Assembly: GCA_965205155.1 (NCBI GenBank)
Contig: OZ242033.1
Span: 2,356,001-2,420,000 of the forward strand
Length of the DNA stretch: 64,000 bases
Reading direction: 5' to 3'
From: Aldehydirespirator sp965205155
GTDB taxonomy: Bacteria > Actinomycetota > Acidimicrobiia > Acidimicrobiales > Aldehydirespiratoraceae
The position numbers and the translations under genes were made by a program. Below the pieces are notes generated by a model, which ran no database searches, was not told where the DNA came from, and saw only the letters and a program-made list of their open reading frames with translations. Of this stretch, positions 1 to 7,678 are shown piece by piece (position 1 is the first letter of the stretch; every line of letters starts with the position of its first letter).

Positions 1-461
1 TCGACGACGACGACCTGCGAACCGAGACGGGCATGGTGGTGGCCGGGAGGCTGCCGGCCGTGCCCGACGACAGGCTGCTGCGGCTGCAGGGCGGGCGCCG
101 CGACCGGGCGTTCATCAAGAGCCTCGACAGGATCTCCGCCCGGCTGCTGGAAGCGTCCAAGCTCGACGCCGACCGAGGCGCCGGACCCGGCCGCGAGCCG
201 GACGCACAGGCCCCGCCCCAGCCCGAGCCCGCCCCCCAACCTCAGCGCGTGCCCACAGGCCATCCCCAGCCCGTGTCCACAGGCTCCGCGCCCGGCGGCT
301 CGGTACCGGCGCGGCCCGAGCCGCGCCCGCAGCCGGTCCCGCCGGCGCGCCCGCCGGGGCCGTCGCCCGCCGGGAGTGTGACGGCGCCGGGACAGCACGC
401 CCCGGAGCAGGGGCTCGAGGCCCCCGGCCGGAGCCGCGCAACCCGCCGCGGGAGGTTCTGA
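1..461 (+). CDS. C-terminal end of an unidentified Tad-locus protein, possibly TadZ/CpaE-like
   Basis: An open frame runs in from the left edge (first full codon at base 3) and stops at 459-461, so only about 152 C-terminal residues are visible. The first 50 or so look folded and basic (RTETGMVVAGRLPAV, then a helix around RAFIKSLDRISARLLEASK). The last 90 are a Pro/Ala/Gln-rich, low-complexity tail that is probably disordered. The stop lies 2 bp before the TadA start, so the two genes are surely co-transcribed. In actinobacterial Tad operons the gene before tadA is often the MinD-like localisation ATPase TadZ/CpaE, and this could be its C-terminus. No Walker motif is visible in the part present, so that identity rests on position alone. 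Confidence 0.5.
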   Translation, partial: DDDDLRTETGMVVAGRLPAVPDDRLLRLQGGRRDRAFIKSLDRISARLLEASKLDADRGAGPGREPDAQAPPQPEPAPQPQRVPTGHPQPVSTGSAPGGSVPARPEPRPQPVPPARPPGPSPAGSVTAPGQHAPEQGLEAPGRSRATRRGRF

Positions 462-463
462 CG

Positions 464-2059
464 ATGGTGCTGCGCGAGGAGATCTGGGAGGCGGTGCTGC
501 CGGAGGTGCGCGAGTTCCGGCTGACCGCCGACGACGAGGACGAGTCGGAGGCCTGCCAGCGGATGGCCGTCGCCGCCATCCGGACCCGCGAGGCCCGGGC
601 GCTCGACAGCACCGGCGAGATGCTCTCCGACGAGGACCTGGAGTGGGTGTTCGACCAGCTCTCCGCGCTGCTGGGGGCCGGCCCCATGCAGCGGTTCCTG
701 CGCCGCCGCGACGTGGAGAACATCTACGTGTTCGGGCCGAACTATGCGGTGCTGGGCCTCACCGGCGGGCGCCAGGAGCATGTGCGCGAGCCGGTGTTCG
801 CCGACGAGGACGAGATGGTCCGCTACATCGCCCACCTGGCCACCACCCACGGCCAGACCGGCCGCCGCTTCGACCAGTCGGCGCCGCTTTTGGACCTGCG
901 GCTGCGCACCGGCGAGCGCATCTTCGCGGCGATGGCGGTGTGCGGCACCCCGTTCCTGACGGTGCGCTGCCACCGCCAGCGGACCATCCGGCTCGAGAAC
1001 CTGGTGGAGAGCGGGTCGCTGTCGCAGCAGGCCGCCGACTTCCTGCGGGCCGCGGTGCGCCCCCCGGCGCCGGTGAACATGCTGGTGTGCGGCGCGCTCG
1101 GCGCGGGCAAGACCACCCTGCTGCGCGCCCTGCTGGCCGAGATCGGCCCCTCTGAGATCGTGTGCACCCTCGAGCAGACCTTCGAGCTGTTCCTGGACCA
1201 GTCCCATCCGCTGACCTTCGCGGTGGAGACCCGCGAGGCCAACAGCGACGGCTCAGGCGAGATCACCATGGAGGAGCTGGCCAAGCGGTCGCTGCGCTCG
1301 GGCGCCGACCGGGTGATCGTGGGCGAGCTGCGCGGCTCGGAGGCGGCCACGTTCCTCTCCGCGTGCGGCACCGGGTCCGACGGCTCGATGGCCACCATCC
1401 ACGCCTCCTCTCCCCGCCAGGCCATGGCCCGCCTGGTGCGCTACTGCCTCGGCGCCATCGGCGCGCCCGCCCAGTCGGCGCTGGTGCAGGAGGCCTCCGA
1501 GGTGATCCACCTGGTGGCGCACCTGCGGGGCGACCCCCGCACCGGGTTCCGGGGCGTGAACACCATCTCGGAGGTGCTCAGCTCCGACGGCGACCGCTTC
1601 GAACTGCATGACGTGTTCGGGCGCCGCCAGCGCGGCGGCCCCATGACCCTGCTCGGCCGGCCCCGCAGCCCCGAGGTGATCGAGCGCCTCGCCGAGGGCG
1701 GTCTCGACATCTCCGACTGGCCCGAGCACGGCGACGACGCCGACGCGGGGGGCCGGTCCGCGCGGCCGCGGGCCTTCCCCGGCGACGGTCCTGACGACGG
1801 CGGCGACGACGCCGACGCGAGGGGCCGGTCCGCGCAGCCGTGGGCGGTTCCCGGCGACGGCTTCGGTGATGACCTCGGCGACGACGCCGGCGCGGGGGCG
1901 GGGGGCCGGTCCGCGCGGCCGTGGGCCTTCGGGGGCGATGGTCCTGACGACGGCGGCGACGACGCCGGTGCGGGGGGCCGGTCCGCGCGGCCGTGGGCGG
2001 TTCCCGAGGGCGGCTTCGGTGATGACCTCGGCGACCGCATCTGGCCCGAGGACGGCTGA
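464..2059 (+). CDS. tadA: TadA/CpaF-family type IVc pilus assembly ATPase
   Basis: This secretion ATPase powers Tad/Flp pilus assembly as a cytoplasmic hexamer docked on TadB/TadC. The 531-residue product has a Walker A motif GALGAGKTT at about 210-218, an acidic stretch TLEQTFELF, an Asp-box-like region and a Walker B motif RVIVGELRG at about 283-291. A His-box follows (SMATIHASSPRQAM). The N-terminal domain is typical of CpaF. The start is ATG 464, with GGAGG at 451-455 giving 8-base spacing. From residue about 423 the protein carries an unusual tail of about 108 residues, made of four Asp/Gly-rich repeats around a GGRSARPWA core; this is longer than the normal CpaF C-terminus. It is followed by tadB, tadC and a pilin on the same strand. 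Confidence 0.95.
   Translation: MVLREEIWEAVLPEVREFRLTADDEDESEACQRMAVAAIRTREARALDSTGEMLSDEDLEWVFDQLSALLGAGPMQRFLRRRDVENIYVFGPNYAVLGLTGGRQEHVREPVFADEDEMVRYIAHLATTHGQTGRRFDQSAPLLDLRLRTGERIFAAMAVCGTPFLTVRCHRQRTIRLENLVESGSLSQQAADFLRAAVRPPAPVNMLVCGALGAGKTTLLRALLAEIGPSEIVCTLEQTFELFLDQSHPLTFAVETREANSDGSGEITMEELAKRSLRSGADRVIVGELRGSEAATFLSACGTGSDGSMATIHASSPRQAMARLVRYCLGAIGAPAQSALVQEASEVIHLVAHLRGDPRTGFRGVNTISEVLSSDGDRFELHDVFGRRQRGGPMTLLGRPRSPEVIERLAEGGLDISDWPEHGDDADAGGRSARPRAFPGDGPDDGGDDADARGRSAQPWAVPGDGFGDDLGDDAGAGAGGRSARPWAFGGDGPDDGGDDAGAGGRSARPWAVPEGGFGDDLGDRIWPEDG
1730..2032 (+). repeat. Coding tandem repeat in the TadA C-terminal tail
   Basis: Four units of about 24-26 codons encode variants of GDDAGAGGRSARPWA. 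They alternate between two endings, one PDDG and one FGDDL, so the structure is an A-B-A-B higher-order repeat of about 50 codons. The nucleotide repeats are visible as recurring ggccggtccgcg blocks. The tail is very acidic, with regularly spaced Arg. Confidence 0.8.
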
Positions 2060-2060
2060 G

Positions 2061-2135
2061 ATGGCGGAGGCCCCGATCATCGGCGCGCCGGACGCGACGG
2101 GCTCCGGATCGGTGCGGGCGGGGGCATCGGGATGA
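2061..2135 (+). CDS. Possible 24-residue ORF between tadA and tadB
   Basis: ATG 2061 lies one base after the tadA stop, and the frame ends at 2133-2135, overlapping the tadB ATG as ATGA. The peptide (MAEAPIIGAPDATG and ten more residues) resembles nothing I know. There is no clear Shine-Dalgarno sequence, so it may work only to carry ribosomes from tadA to tadB, or may not be a gene at all. Confidence 0.25.
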   Translation: MAEAPIIGAPDATGSGSVRAGASG

Positions 2136-3040
2136 TCGAGGGCCTGATCTTCGGTGTGCTGGCCACCGCCGGGCTGGCCCTGGTGGCGCTGTCGGGTGCG
2201 CTCAGCCGCCTCCGCGTCCGCCGCAAGGACCAGGACCGCGACGGCAGGGCGGCTCACGCCGCGGCGCGGCGCGCCTCGGCCAAGGCCACCGGCGCCCAGC
2301 GGATCAGCCCGCTGATGGCGGTGCAGCTGGTGGCGGCCGTCGCCGGCGGGATCCTGGGCTGGACCGCTACGGGCCTGCTGGGGATGATGGTCCTGCTGGG
2401 CGGGCTGGGCGCCCTGCTGCCGCCGTTCATGGCCGCGCCCGCCCGCCGGCGCCGCCAGACCCGCCAGGCGCTGGCGTGGTCGCTGTGGAGCCGCCAGCTG
2501 GCCGAGCTGGCCCGGGCCGGCTCGAGCCTGGTCGAGTCGCTGCGCGGCAGCGTCGAGCACGCCCCAGCCGAGATCACAGCCACCGTCGAGCACGTCGCGG
2601 TCACCGCCGAGCTCGAAGGCCTCGAGGAGGCCCTCGACAGCCTCGCCGCCGCCGGCACGGTGTGGGAGCCCGAGGTGGCCGCCGGCCTGCGCGTGGCCGC
2701 CACCTCAGGCGGCGCGGTGGCCGATCCGCTGTTCGACCTGTGCGGCCGCATCGGCGACGTGGTCGACCTGCACCGCTCCAAGACTGAAGCTGTGGTTCAG
2801 CTTTGGACCCAGACCATCGCGCTGCTGGGCCTGGCCGGCGGGGTGGTGCTGTTGATGTACCGCAACAACCCGGCCTACTTCGAGCCCTACGAGCAGGGCA
2901 CCGGCCAGCTCGTGTTCGTCGGCATCGCGGGCCTGCTGCTGCTGTCGACGTCGTTTCTGGTGTACCACTCGGTGGTCCGCACCGAGAACTCGGTGCTGGT
3001 GCCGCCCCGCCGCCGCAGCCGGGCCAAGGACCCGATATGA
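2132..3040 (+). CDS. tadB: TadB-like inner-membrane platform protein (T2SSF domain)
   Basis: TadB pairs with TadC as the membrane platform on which the TadA ATPase drives pilin polymerisation. The 302-residue product has an N-terminal hydrophobic segment at about 3-20 and a longer hydrophobic block at about 58-95. A cytoplasmic GspF-like helical region follows (RQALAWSLWSRQLAELARAG, then SLVESLRGSVEHAP). Two C-terminal membrane helices are centred on IALLGLAGGVVLL and LVFVGIAGLLLL. This is the usual size and layout for TadB. The start at 2132 overlaps the stop of the preceding small frame. The stop (3038-3040) overlaps an ATG at 3037, the first copy of a duplicated translation start. Confidence 0.85.
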   Translation: MIEGLIFGVLATAGLALVALSGALSRLRVRRKDQDRDGRAAHAAARRASAKATGAQRISPLMAVQLVAAVAGGILGWTATGLLGMMVLLGGLGALLPPFMAAPARRRRQTRQALAWSLWSRQLAELARAGSSLVESLRGSVEHAPAEITATVEHVAVTAELEGLEEALDSLAAAGTVWEPEVAAGLRVAATSGGAVADPLFDLCGRIGDVVDLHRSKTEAVVQLWTQTIALLGLAGGVVLLMYRNNPAYFEPYEQGTGQLVFVGIAGLLLLSTSFLVYHSVVRTENSVLVPPRRRSRAKDPI

Positions 3041-3100
3041 GCCCGCGTTCCACCCGGCAGGAAACGCCATGAGCCCGCGTTCCACCCGGCAGGGGACGCC
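3037..3100 (+). repeat. 32-bp tandem duplication of the tadC start region
   Basis: Two almost identical 32-bp units (3037-3068 and 3069-3100) each begin ATGAGCCCG and end in a purine-rich element plus ACGCC, directly before the real tadC ATGAGCCCG at 3101. The period is not a multiple of three. Each extra ATG therefore opens an 11-residue frame (MSPRSTRQETP and MSPRSTRQGTP) that ends in an ATGA overlap with the next start. The second copy has the better Shine-Dalgarno sequence (AGGGGA against AGGAAA). Confidence 0.9.
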
Positions 3101-3922
3101 ATGAGCCCGCTGGTGCTGGGGGCCGCGCTGGCGTTCTTCGCCGGGGTGGTGCTGATCGCGGTCGGCGTGGTGGGGCCGCCGGAGCGCAGCCGCAGGTCGC
3201 AGACCCCCGGCGAGACGCTGCGCGACCTGCTGCCCACCATCAAGGAGGGCGACGAGCAGAACCTGCGCCTGGCCGGCATCACCCCGGAGTCGTACTCGCT
3301 GCAGCGCTTCGGCGGCCTGGTGGTCGGCTTGGCCGTCGGCGCGGTCATCAGCGCGGCCACGGGACGGGGCCTGGTGGGGGCGGCGCTGCTGTCGGTCGCC
3401 GCCGGCGCGGCCGGCTGGGTGCTTCCCATGCTGGGCGTGCGCGACACCGCCAAGAAGGCCCGGGCCGAGATCGACCAGGTCATCAGGGTGTGGATCGCGC
3501 TGGTGGCCCAGCAGGTGTCGGCCGGGGTGGACCCGTCGGTGGCGATGCTGGCCGCGGCCCGGGTGGGGGAGCGCAACAGCTGGCGGCTGCTGCACCGGTT
3601 CCTGCTCGCCGCGCAGCAGGACCGCCGCCCGGTCTGGGAGGGCCTGGGCGACATGGTCAGCCGCTACGGCATCCACACCCTTGCCCCGGCGGTCTCGGCG
3701 CTGGGCCTGGCCGCGGAGCGGGGCACCCGCATGGCCGAGGCCATCCTGGTGGCCGCCGACACGCTGTGGCGCGACGGCACCTCCCGCGAGCGCGAGAAAG
3801 CGGCCCGGCGGGCCCAGATCATCGTGGTGCCCGCCACCGGCGTGGCCCTCGCCTTGGCCGGCATCCTCGTCTACCCGCCGTTCACGTCGCTCACCGGCGG
3901 CGGCATCACCAGCCTGCCGTGA
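3101..3922 (+). CDS. tadC: TadC-like inner-membrane platform protein (T2SSF domain)
   Basis: This is the second platform protein of the Tad pilus, working with TadB and TadA. The 273-residue product has an N-terminal membrane helix at about 4-23, a long hydrophobic stretch at about 65-108, and a cytoplasmic T2SSF core (IDQVIRVWIALVAQQVSAG, then LVSRYG-like segments). The C-terminal helix is around IIVVPATGVALALAGILVYPP. The start at 3101 is favoured by AGGGGA five bases upstream and by homology of its first codons with the two upstream duplicated starts. The next gene, a pilin, begins 10 bp downstream, so this is one operon. Confidence 0.85.
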   Translation: MSPLVLGAALAFFAGVVLIAVGVVGPPERSRRSQTPGETLRDLLPTIKEGDEQNLRLAGITPESYSLQRFGGLVVGLAVGAVISAATGRGLVGAALLSVAAGAAGWVLPMLGVRDTAKKARAEIDQVIRVWIALVAQQVSAGVDPSVAMLAAARVGERNSWRLLHRFLLAAQQDRRPVWEGLGDMVSRYGIHTLAPAVSALGLAAERGTRMAEAILVAADTLWRDGTSREREKAARRAQIIVVPATGVALALAGILVYPPFTSLTGGGITSLP

Positions 3923-3932
3923 GGCCCGCACC

Positions 3933-4343
3933 GTGAGCGCCGCCGCCGACGCCGGCCTCATCACCCTGGAGTGGCTCCTCATCGTGGGCGCCGTCGCGGG
4001 CCTGGCCGCGTTCTCGGTGCTGGCTGTGCAGCGGGTGATCGACGACACCGCCGAGGCGCCCGCCGACCCGGTGGTGCGCCTGCTGGAGGCCGACATAGCC
4101 GCCGCCTTCGTGGCCTCCGACGCCCAGGCCGACTTCGACGCGGCGGTCAGCGCCGGGAACCCGTCCTCCTACGTGGACGGGAACTTCTCAAGTCGCTGCA
4201 CCGGCGTCCGGACCGACTTCGGCGATGTAGTCGCGAACACGGTCTGGACGCCGCCTGCAGACTCGGGCACGCCGGCCAATCTCGACGACGACGTGCCCGC
4301 GAGGTGCGTGGTCACGCCACAATCGGCGGGCTTGGGGGGCTAG
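3933..4343 (+). CDS. Flp-like prepilin with long C-terminal domain
   Basis: The 136-residue protein has a short leader and the class III prepilin motif DAG-LITLEWLLIV: a Gly cleavage site followed by Glu at +5 of the mature protein. The hydrophobic assembly helix LLIVGAVAGLAAFSVLAV comes next. This is what TadV/CpaA peptidases process and TadA/B/C polymerise. Flp pilins are usually 50-80 residues. Here about 95 further residues follow, containing two Cys (FSSRCTG and PARCVV) that may form a disulfide, so it could be a major pilin with an exposed domain or a minor pilin. The start is GTG 3933, with GAGG at 3921-3924. Confidence 0.75.
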   Translation: MSAAADAGLITLEWLLIVGAVAGLAAFSVLAVQRVIDDTAEAPADPVVRLLEADIAAAFVASDAQADFDAAVSAGNPSSYVDGNFSSRCTGVRTDFGDVVANTVWTPPADSGTPANLDDDVPARCVVTPQSAGLGG

Positions 4344-4402
4344 GCGATGGCTCTTAGCCCCGTAGGTGCGGACAGCGGCCGGCAGCGGGCGGGCGGTTCG
4401 GG

Positions 4403-4496
4403 TCAGCACTCGGGCATGTCGGCGGGGACCGTCAGATCCTGCTGGCCCTGCTGGGGCGGGAGCAGCAGCGCCGGGCCGGTCGCGGCTGCGAGGGCC
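4403..4496 (-). pseudogene. Degenerate duplicate of the TadE-like gene's 3' end
   Basis: Directly after the stop of the minus-strand TadE-like gene, another frame encodes AAATGPALLLPPQQGQQDL, then TVPADMPEC and a stop at 4403-4405. The real gene ends AAAQGPALLVPPDDPANRR, then GIDIPAQLPPC. The spacing, the Leu/Pro core and the terminal Cys-stop match. This looks like a partial tandem duplication of the last 30 or so codons that has diverged, and it no longer has a start of its own. Confidence 0.55.
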
Positions 4497-5129
4497 TCAG
4501 CAGGGTGGGAGCTGGGCGGGGATGTCGATCCCTCGCCGGTTGGCGGGGTCGTCGGGCGGCACCAGCAGAGCGGGGCCTTGAGCAGCCGCGTAGACGCGGT
4601 CCCAGCGGTTGGGCCACAGCGCGGCCAGCGGCCCGAACACCTCGCCGGAGACCACCACGCGCACCCACCCCGCCTCGTCGGCGACGGGCCTGCGGCTGCC
4701 CGGCGGACCGCTGGGATCCCCTCGAGGATTGAAGCACCAGTCGCTGTGCACCTCGGCCACGCCCGGTGTCCACCAGCGCCATCCGCCCTCGGTGGCCGCC
4801 GCCCGGGCCACCGCGTCCTCGGCTGCCGCGGCCATGGCGAGCACGTCCGGATGCGGCTCGTCGGCCTCATAGAGGTTCCCGGTGTTCGGGTCGGTCAGGA
4901 AGTCGGAGCCGGCGGCGGCGCGCCATGCCGAGCGCAGGCCCTGCGACGCGGCCAGCTCGGCCTCGGAGCGGGCGTTGGTGACGATGAACGCGTGCACCAG
5001 CAGCAGCAGGATCGCGGTGATCAGCGCGGGCCACACCACCAGCAGGGCCAGTGTCTCGCCCCGCTCGTCGCGCCTCCTGCGAACTGGCGGCCGGCCTGCG
5101 GCGGCTCCGCGTCGCAACACGACCGCCAC
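4497..5129 (-). CDS. TadE-like minor pilin, divergent to the rest of the Tad locus
   Basis: The start is taken as GTG 5129 (GTG 5120 is also possible), because the open frame further upstream overlaps the next gene's control region. The roughly 210-residue product begins with a basic stretch and the TadE signature DERGETLALLVVWPALITA, then a membrane helix ending VHAFIVTN and the amphipathic ARSEAELAASQGLRSAW typical of TadE. The rest is a periplasmic domain ending in Cys. The usual Glu at +5 after the processing Gly is missing (G-ETLAL). Orientation is opposite to the surrounding pilus genes, so it has its own promoter, in the 5130-5194 gap shared with the lipoprotein gene. Confidence 0.7.
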   Translation of the reverse strand: MAVVLRRGAAAGRPPVRRRRDERGETLALLVVWPALITAILLLLVHAFIVTNARSEAELAASQGLRSAWRAAAGSDFLTDPNTGNLYEADEPHPDVLAMAAAAEDAVARAAATEGGWRWWTPGVAEVHSDWCFNPRGDPSGPPGSRRPVADEAGWVRVVVSGEVFGPLAALWPNRWDRVYAAAQGPALLVPPDDPANRRGIDIPAQLPPC

Positions 5130-5166
5130 GATACCGCCGGCGCCCTCCGGCGTCGGCAAGGACAGA

Positions 5167-5272
5167 CCCGAGGCGACCATCTGGAGGTGGCCCCATGAAC
5201 GCAAGGACTTACCCGCTGCGACCCGGCGCGAGCACTTTCCCGAGGCGACCATCTGGAGGTGGCCCCATGAAC
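5167..5272 (+). repeat. Duplicated ribosome binding site and start codon (34-bp repeat, 72-bp offset)
   Basis: An identical 34-bp block occurs at 5167-5200 and 5239-5272. Each copy contains CTGGAGGTGGCCCCATGAAC, that is, a GGAGG seven bases before an ATG. The offset of 72 bp is a multiple of three, so the two starts (5195 and 5267) are in the same frame and both lead into the lipoprotein gene. Confidence 0.9.
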
Positions 5273-6628
5273 ACCAGGCACGCAAGGAGCACCAGTCATG
5301 CGAGGCTCATCAGGCCCGGGAGGCTCATCGAGCCCGCGGGGGCGCTGGTGGCGGCTGTGGCCGCGGTGGTGCTGCTGGCCGCGGCGTGCGGCGGCGGTGG
5401 CGACTCGGCGCCTGCGCCGACGGTGGCGCCGTCGGTGACTGAGCAACCCGATCCGGGACCGGACCCTGACGGCGTTGCGGACCCTGACGAGGCGCCGCCG
5501 GACGGGGAGGCACCGCCGGACGAGGCGCCGGTCGACGGCGAGGCGCCCGTGGATGGGGAGGCACCGGACGGGGAGGCGCCCGACGCGACGGCGACCCCGG
5601 GCGAGGACGAGCCCGCGGTGGAGGCGCCGTCGGGGCCGCCGCATGTGGCCGAGCTGCCGTGGGGCAACTTCGTGCTGGCCGAGCGGATCGCGGCCAAGCT
5701 CGAAGCCCAGGAGAGGCTGAACTTCGTGATCTCGCTCACCGCGGTCGGCGAGGACGGCCACGCGGCGCAGTTCGAGCCCGGCTGGTCGAGCGCGGCCGGC
5801 GAGGTGGCCGAGGAGTACGGCGCCGATGTTCATGCCAGGGTGATCGGCCCCAACTCCGCCGACGCCGAGGCCCAGGCGGCCACCATCGAGTCGCTGGTCG
5901 AGACTGGTGACATCGACTGTCTGGCGGTGGAGGCGGCCGGGCTGCGGCTGATGACCGACGCCATCGACGCGGCGGTGGACGCGGGCGTGCCGGTGGTGTC
6001 GGTGGGCGGCGACAGCCCCGACTCCAAGCGGTTCGCGTTCTACGGCATCGACGCCTACGCCTCGGGCTACGCGACCGGGCAGTTCGTCGGGCTGTGGGCC
6101 GCCGACGGCGGGATCCTGATGCGCCGCGGCGGGGTGCTCACCGGCGACGCGGGCGACCAGCGGTCCTTCGACCTGATGAGGGGGTTCGTGGACGGCTTCA
6201 GCGAGATCCACTCCGGCCTGGAGTGGGCCAACACCCCCAACGACGTCGACTCGTTCGGCTTCGAGCCCTTCGCGGTGTATGACGCCACCGAGGCGTGGGT
6301 GCTCGAGAACGTCGACGCCGACGTGGTGTTCCACACCGATGCGGGGCTCGAGCAACTGGCCGCGGTGATGGCCGACCAGTTGCTCTACGGCGACATGTAC
6401 GCCGTCGGGTTCCACATGAGCGCGCCGGTGGCCGACTACATCCGCGAGCGGCTGGTGGTGACGGCCATGGACGAGCGCCGCTCAGAGCAGGCCCGCCTCG
6501 CCGGGCTGGCCTGCGGCGACTTCCTGCTCGGCGGCGTCCACAACACCGGACACGTGGTGGTCGAGCCCGAGGCGGTGACCCGCGACAACGTAGACGAGAC
6601 CGACGGGGCGCCGGCGGACAACCAGTAA
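5267..6628 (+). CDS. Periplasmic-binding-protein-like lipoprotein (RbsB type)
   Basis: This is an exported lipoprotein with a sugar-binding-protein fold. A signal sequence runs to the lipobox LLAAACGG. An acidic Pro/Glu/Asp linker of about 85 residues (GEAP repeats) follows. The ligand-binding module then shows alternating strands such as NFVISLTAVGEDG, IDCLAVEAAGLRLMTDAIDA, VPVVSVGGDSPD and DVVFHTDAGLEQLAAVM, typical of ribose/galactose-type binding proteins. Two in-frame starts exist, each with a good GGAGG. The downstream one (5267, 453 residues) gives the more normal signal peptide; starting at 5195 adds 24 residues. No ABC permease or ATPase is nearby, and the gene sits inside a pilus locus. 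It may sense or bind a ligand at the surface rather than feed a transporter. Confidence 0.8.
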   Translation: MNTRHARSTSHARLIRPGRLIEPAGALVAAVAAVVLLAAACGGGGDSAPAPTVAPSVTEQPDPGPDPDGVADPDEAPPDGEAPPDEAPVDGEAPVDGEAPDGEAPDATATPGEDEPAVEAPSGPPHVAELPWGNFVLAERIAAKLEAQERLNFVISLTAVGEDGHAAQFEPGWSSAAGEVAEEYGADVHARVIGPNSADAEAQAATIESLVETGDIDCLAVEAAGLRLMTDAIDAAVDAGVPVVSVGGDSPDSKRFAFYGIDAYASGYATGQFVGLWAADGGILMRRGGVLTGDAGDQRSFDLMRGFVDGFSEIHSGLEWANTPNDVDSFGFEPFAVYDATEAWVLENVDADVVFHTDAGLEQLAAVMADQLLYGDMYAVGFHMSAPVADYIRERLVVTAMDERRSEQARLAGLACGDFLLGGVHNTGHVVVEPEAVTRDNVDETDGAPADNQ

Positions 6629-6649
6629 GTCTCGACTGAAGATCGAGGG

Positions 6650-7669
6650 TTGGCCCGGACGGGAGGCATCGGCGGTGACCCGGTGACACCCCCGGCCGGG
6701 ATCGTGCGGCGTCGCAGAGCAAGCGCAAGCGGCGATCAGCGGGGTGGTGCGGTGAGCCTCTGGGTGGTGCTGATGGTGCCGGTGTCGGCGTTCGCGGCGG
6801 TGGTGGCCATGGCCGGCCCCCAGAGGCTGGCCGCGGAGTCCTCCGTGCAGGAGGCCGCCGACGATCTGGCCATGTTCACCGTCGCCTGGCGCGACGGCGC
6901 CCAGGACCCCGAAGGCCCGCTGGCGGCGTTCCCACCCGACTGCGCGGCCCGCACGGCACAGCAGCAGGCCGACATGGCCGCTCTCGACGGCAAGATCACC
7001 GCGCTGGACCCGGACGATGTGGACTTCCTCACCGACCTGGATGCGCTCAACATGGAACTGGACAAGTTGCGCGAGGGGCTGAGGCAGCAGCCGCCCTGGG
7101 GGGCCGTAGCCGGCACCAACCAGGAACTCAAAGACGATCTCAGGAAGCGATTCGACGAGTTCGAGGAACTGCTCAAAGAGTGGGACGCGATGTGCGAGTT
7201 CCTGTTCGAGGCGCTGCTTCGCGACCTCGGAAACCTCGGCGTCGACATGGCCTCGCTGCGCGGCTCCTACAGCGACTCCCTCAAGGGCACCTGCTCCGAC
7301 CCGGCCCACACCAGCGAGTCCGCGTGCACCGGCGCAGGCGAGACATGGTTCCTGCCCTGCCTGGTGGCAATCGGGCGCTCGGAGCCGAAGGCGGACGTGG
7401 TGGTGAGCGACGCGGCCCATGTGGCCCTGGCCGCCGACTGGCAGGACGCGGGCTGGGCCGCCGCGCAGGTGTGGCCCGACGGTCTGCCCATGGCGGCGGA
7501 GTCGATCGGCCGGTTGAGCGAGTACGACTACACCAACGCTCCTCCGCCCCGATGCGGCGGGCAACTCGTCGTGCTGAACAGCCAGGGCCGGCCGGTCTGG
7601 TCCACCGATCCCGACGCGCCCTCCCGCCGGATGGCGCAGTCGGTGCCGCGCTCGGTGCTGGCCGGCTGA
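6650..7669 (+). CDS. TadE/TadG-like pilus-associated protein
   Basis: The 339-residue product (TTG 6650; GTG 6683 is an alternative) has a basic N-terminus. A TadE/TadG-like membrane segment follows: DQRGGAVSLWVVLMVP, then AFAAVVAMAG and the amphipathic LAAESSVQEAADDLAMFTV. The position of the conserved Glu+5 is Trp. The periplasmic part contains a helical acidic region (about 130-190), then a small Cys motif TCSDPAHTSESACTGAGETW, a C..T...C...G..W pattern that probably forms a knuckle. A second conserved-looking stretch, VSDAAHVALAADWQDAGW, follows. It lies between the lipoprotein and the giant pilin-like gene, with a 9-bp gap to the latter, so co-translation is likely. The precise role is unknown. 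Confidence 0.6.
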   Translation: MARTGGIGGDPVTPPAGIVRRRRASASGDQRGGAVSLWVVLMVPVSAFAAVVAMAGPQRLAAESSVQEAADDLAMFTVAWRDGAQDPEGPLAAFPPDCAARTAQQQADMAALDGKITALDPDDVDFLTDLDALNMELDKLREGLRQQPPWGAVAGTNQELKDDLRKRFDEFEELLKEWDAMCEFLFEALLRDLGNLGVDMASLRGSYSDSLKGTCSDPAHTSESACTGAGETWFLPCLVAIGRSEPKADVVVSDAAHVALAADWQDAGWAAAQVWPDGLPMAAESIGRLSEYDYTNAPPPRCGGQLVVLNSQGRPVWSTDPDAPSRRMAQSVPRSVLAG

Positions 7670-7678
7670 GCAGGGGCT

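Noticed and set aside
4347..5198. A 283-codon plus-strand frame opposite the minus-strand TadE-like gene.
   Set aside because: The minus strand encodes a clear TadE signature with a membrane helix. The plus-strand product is compositionally random.
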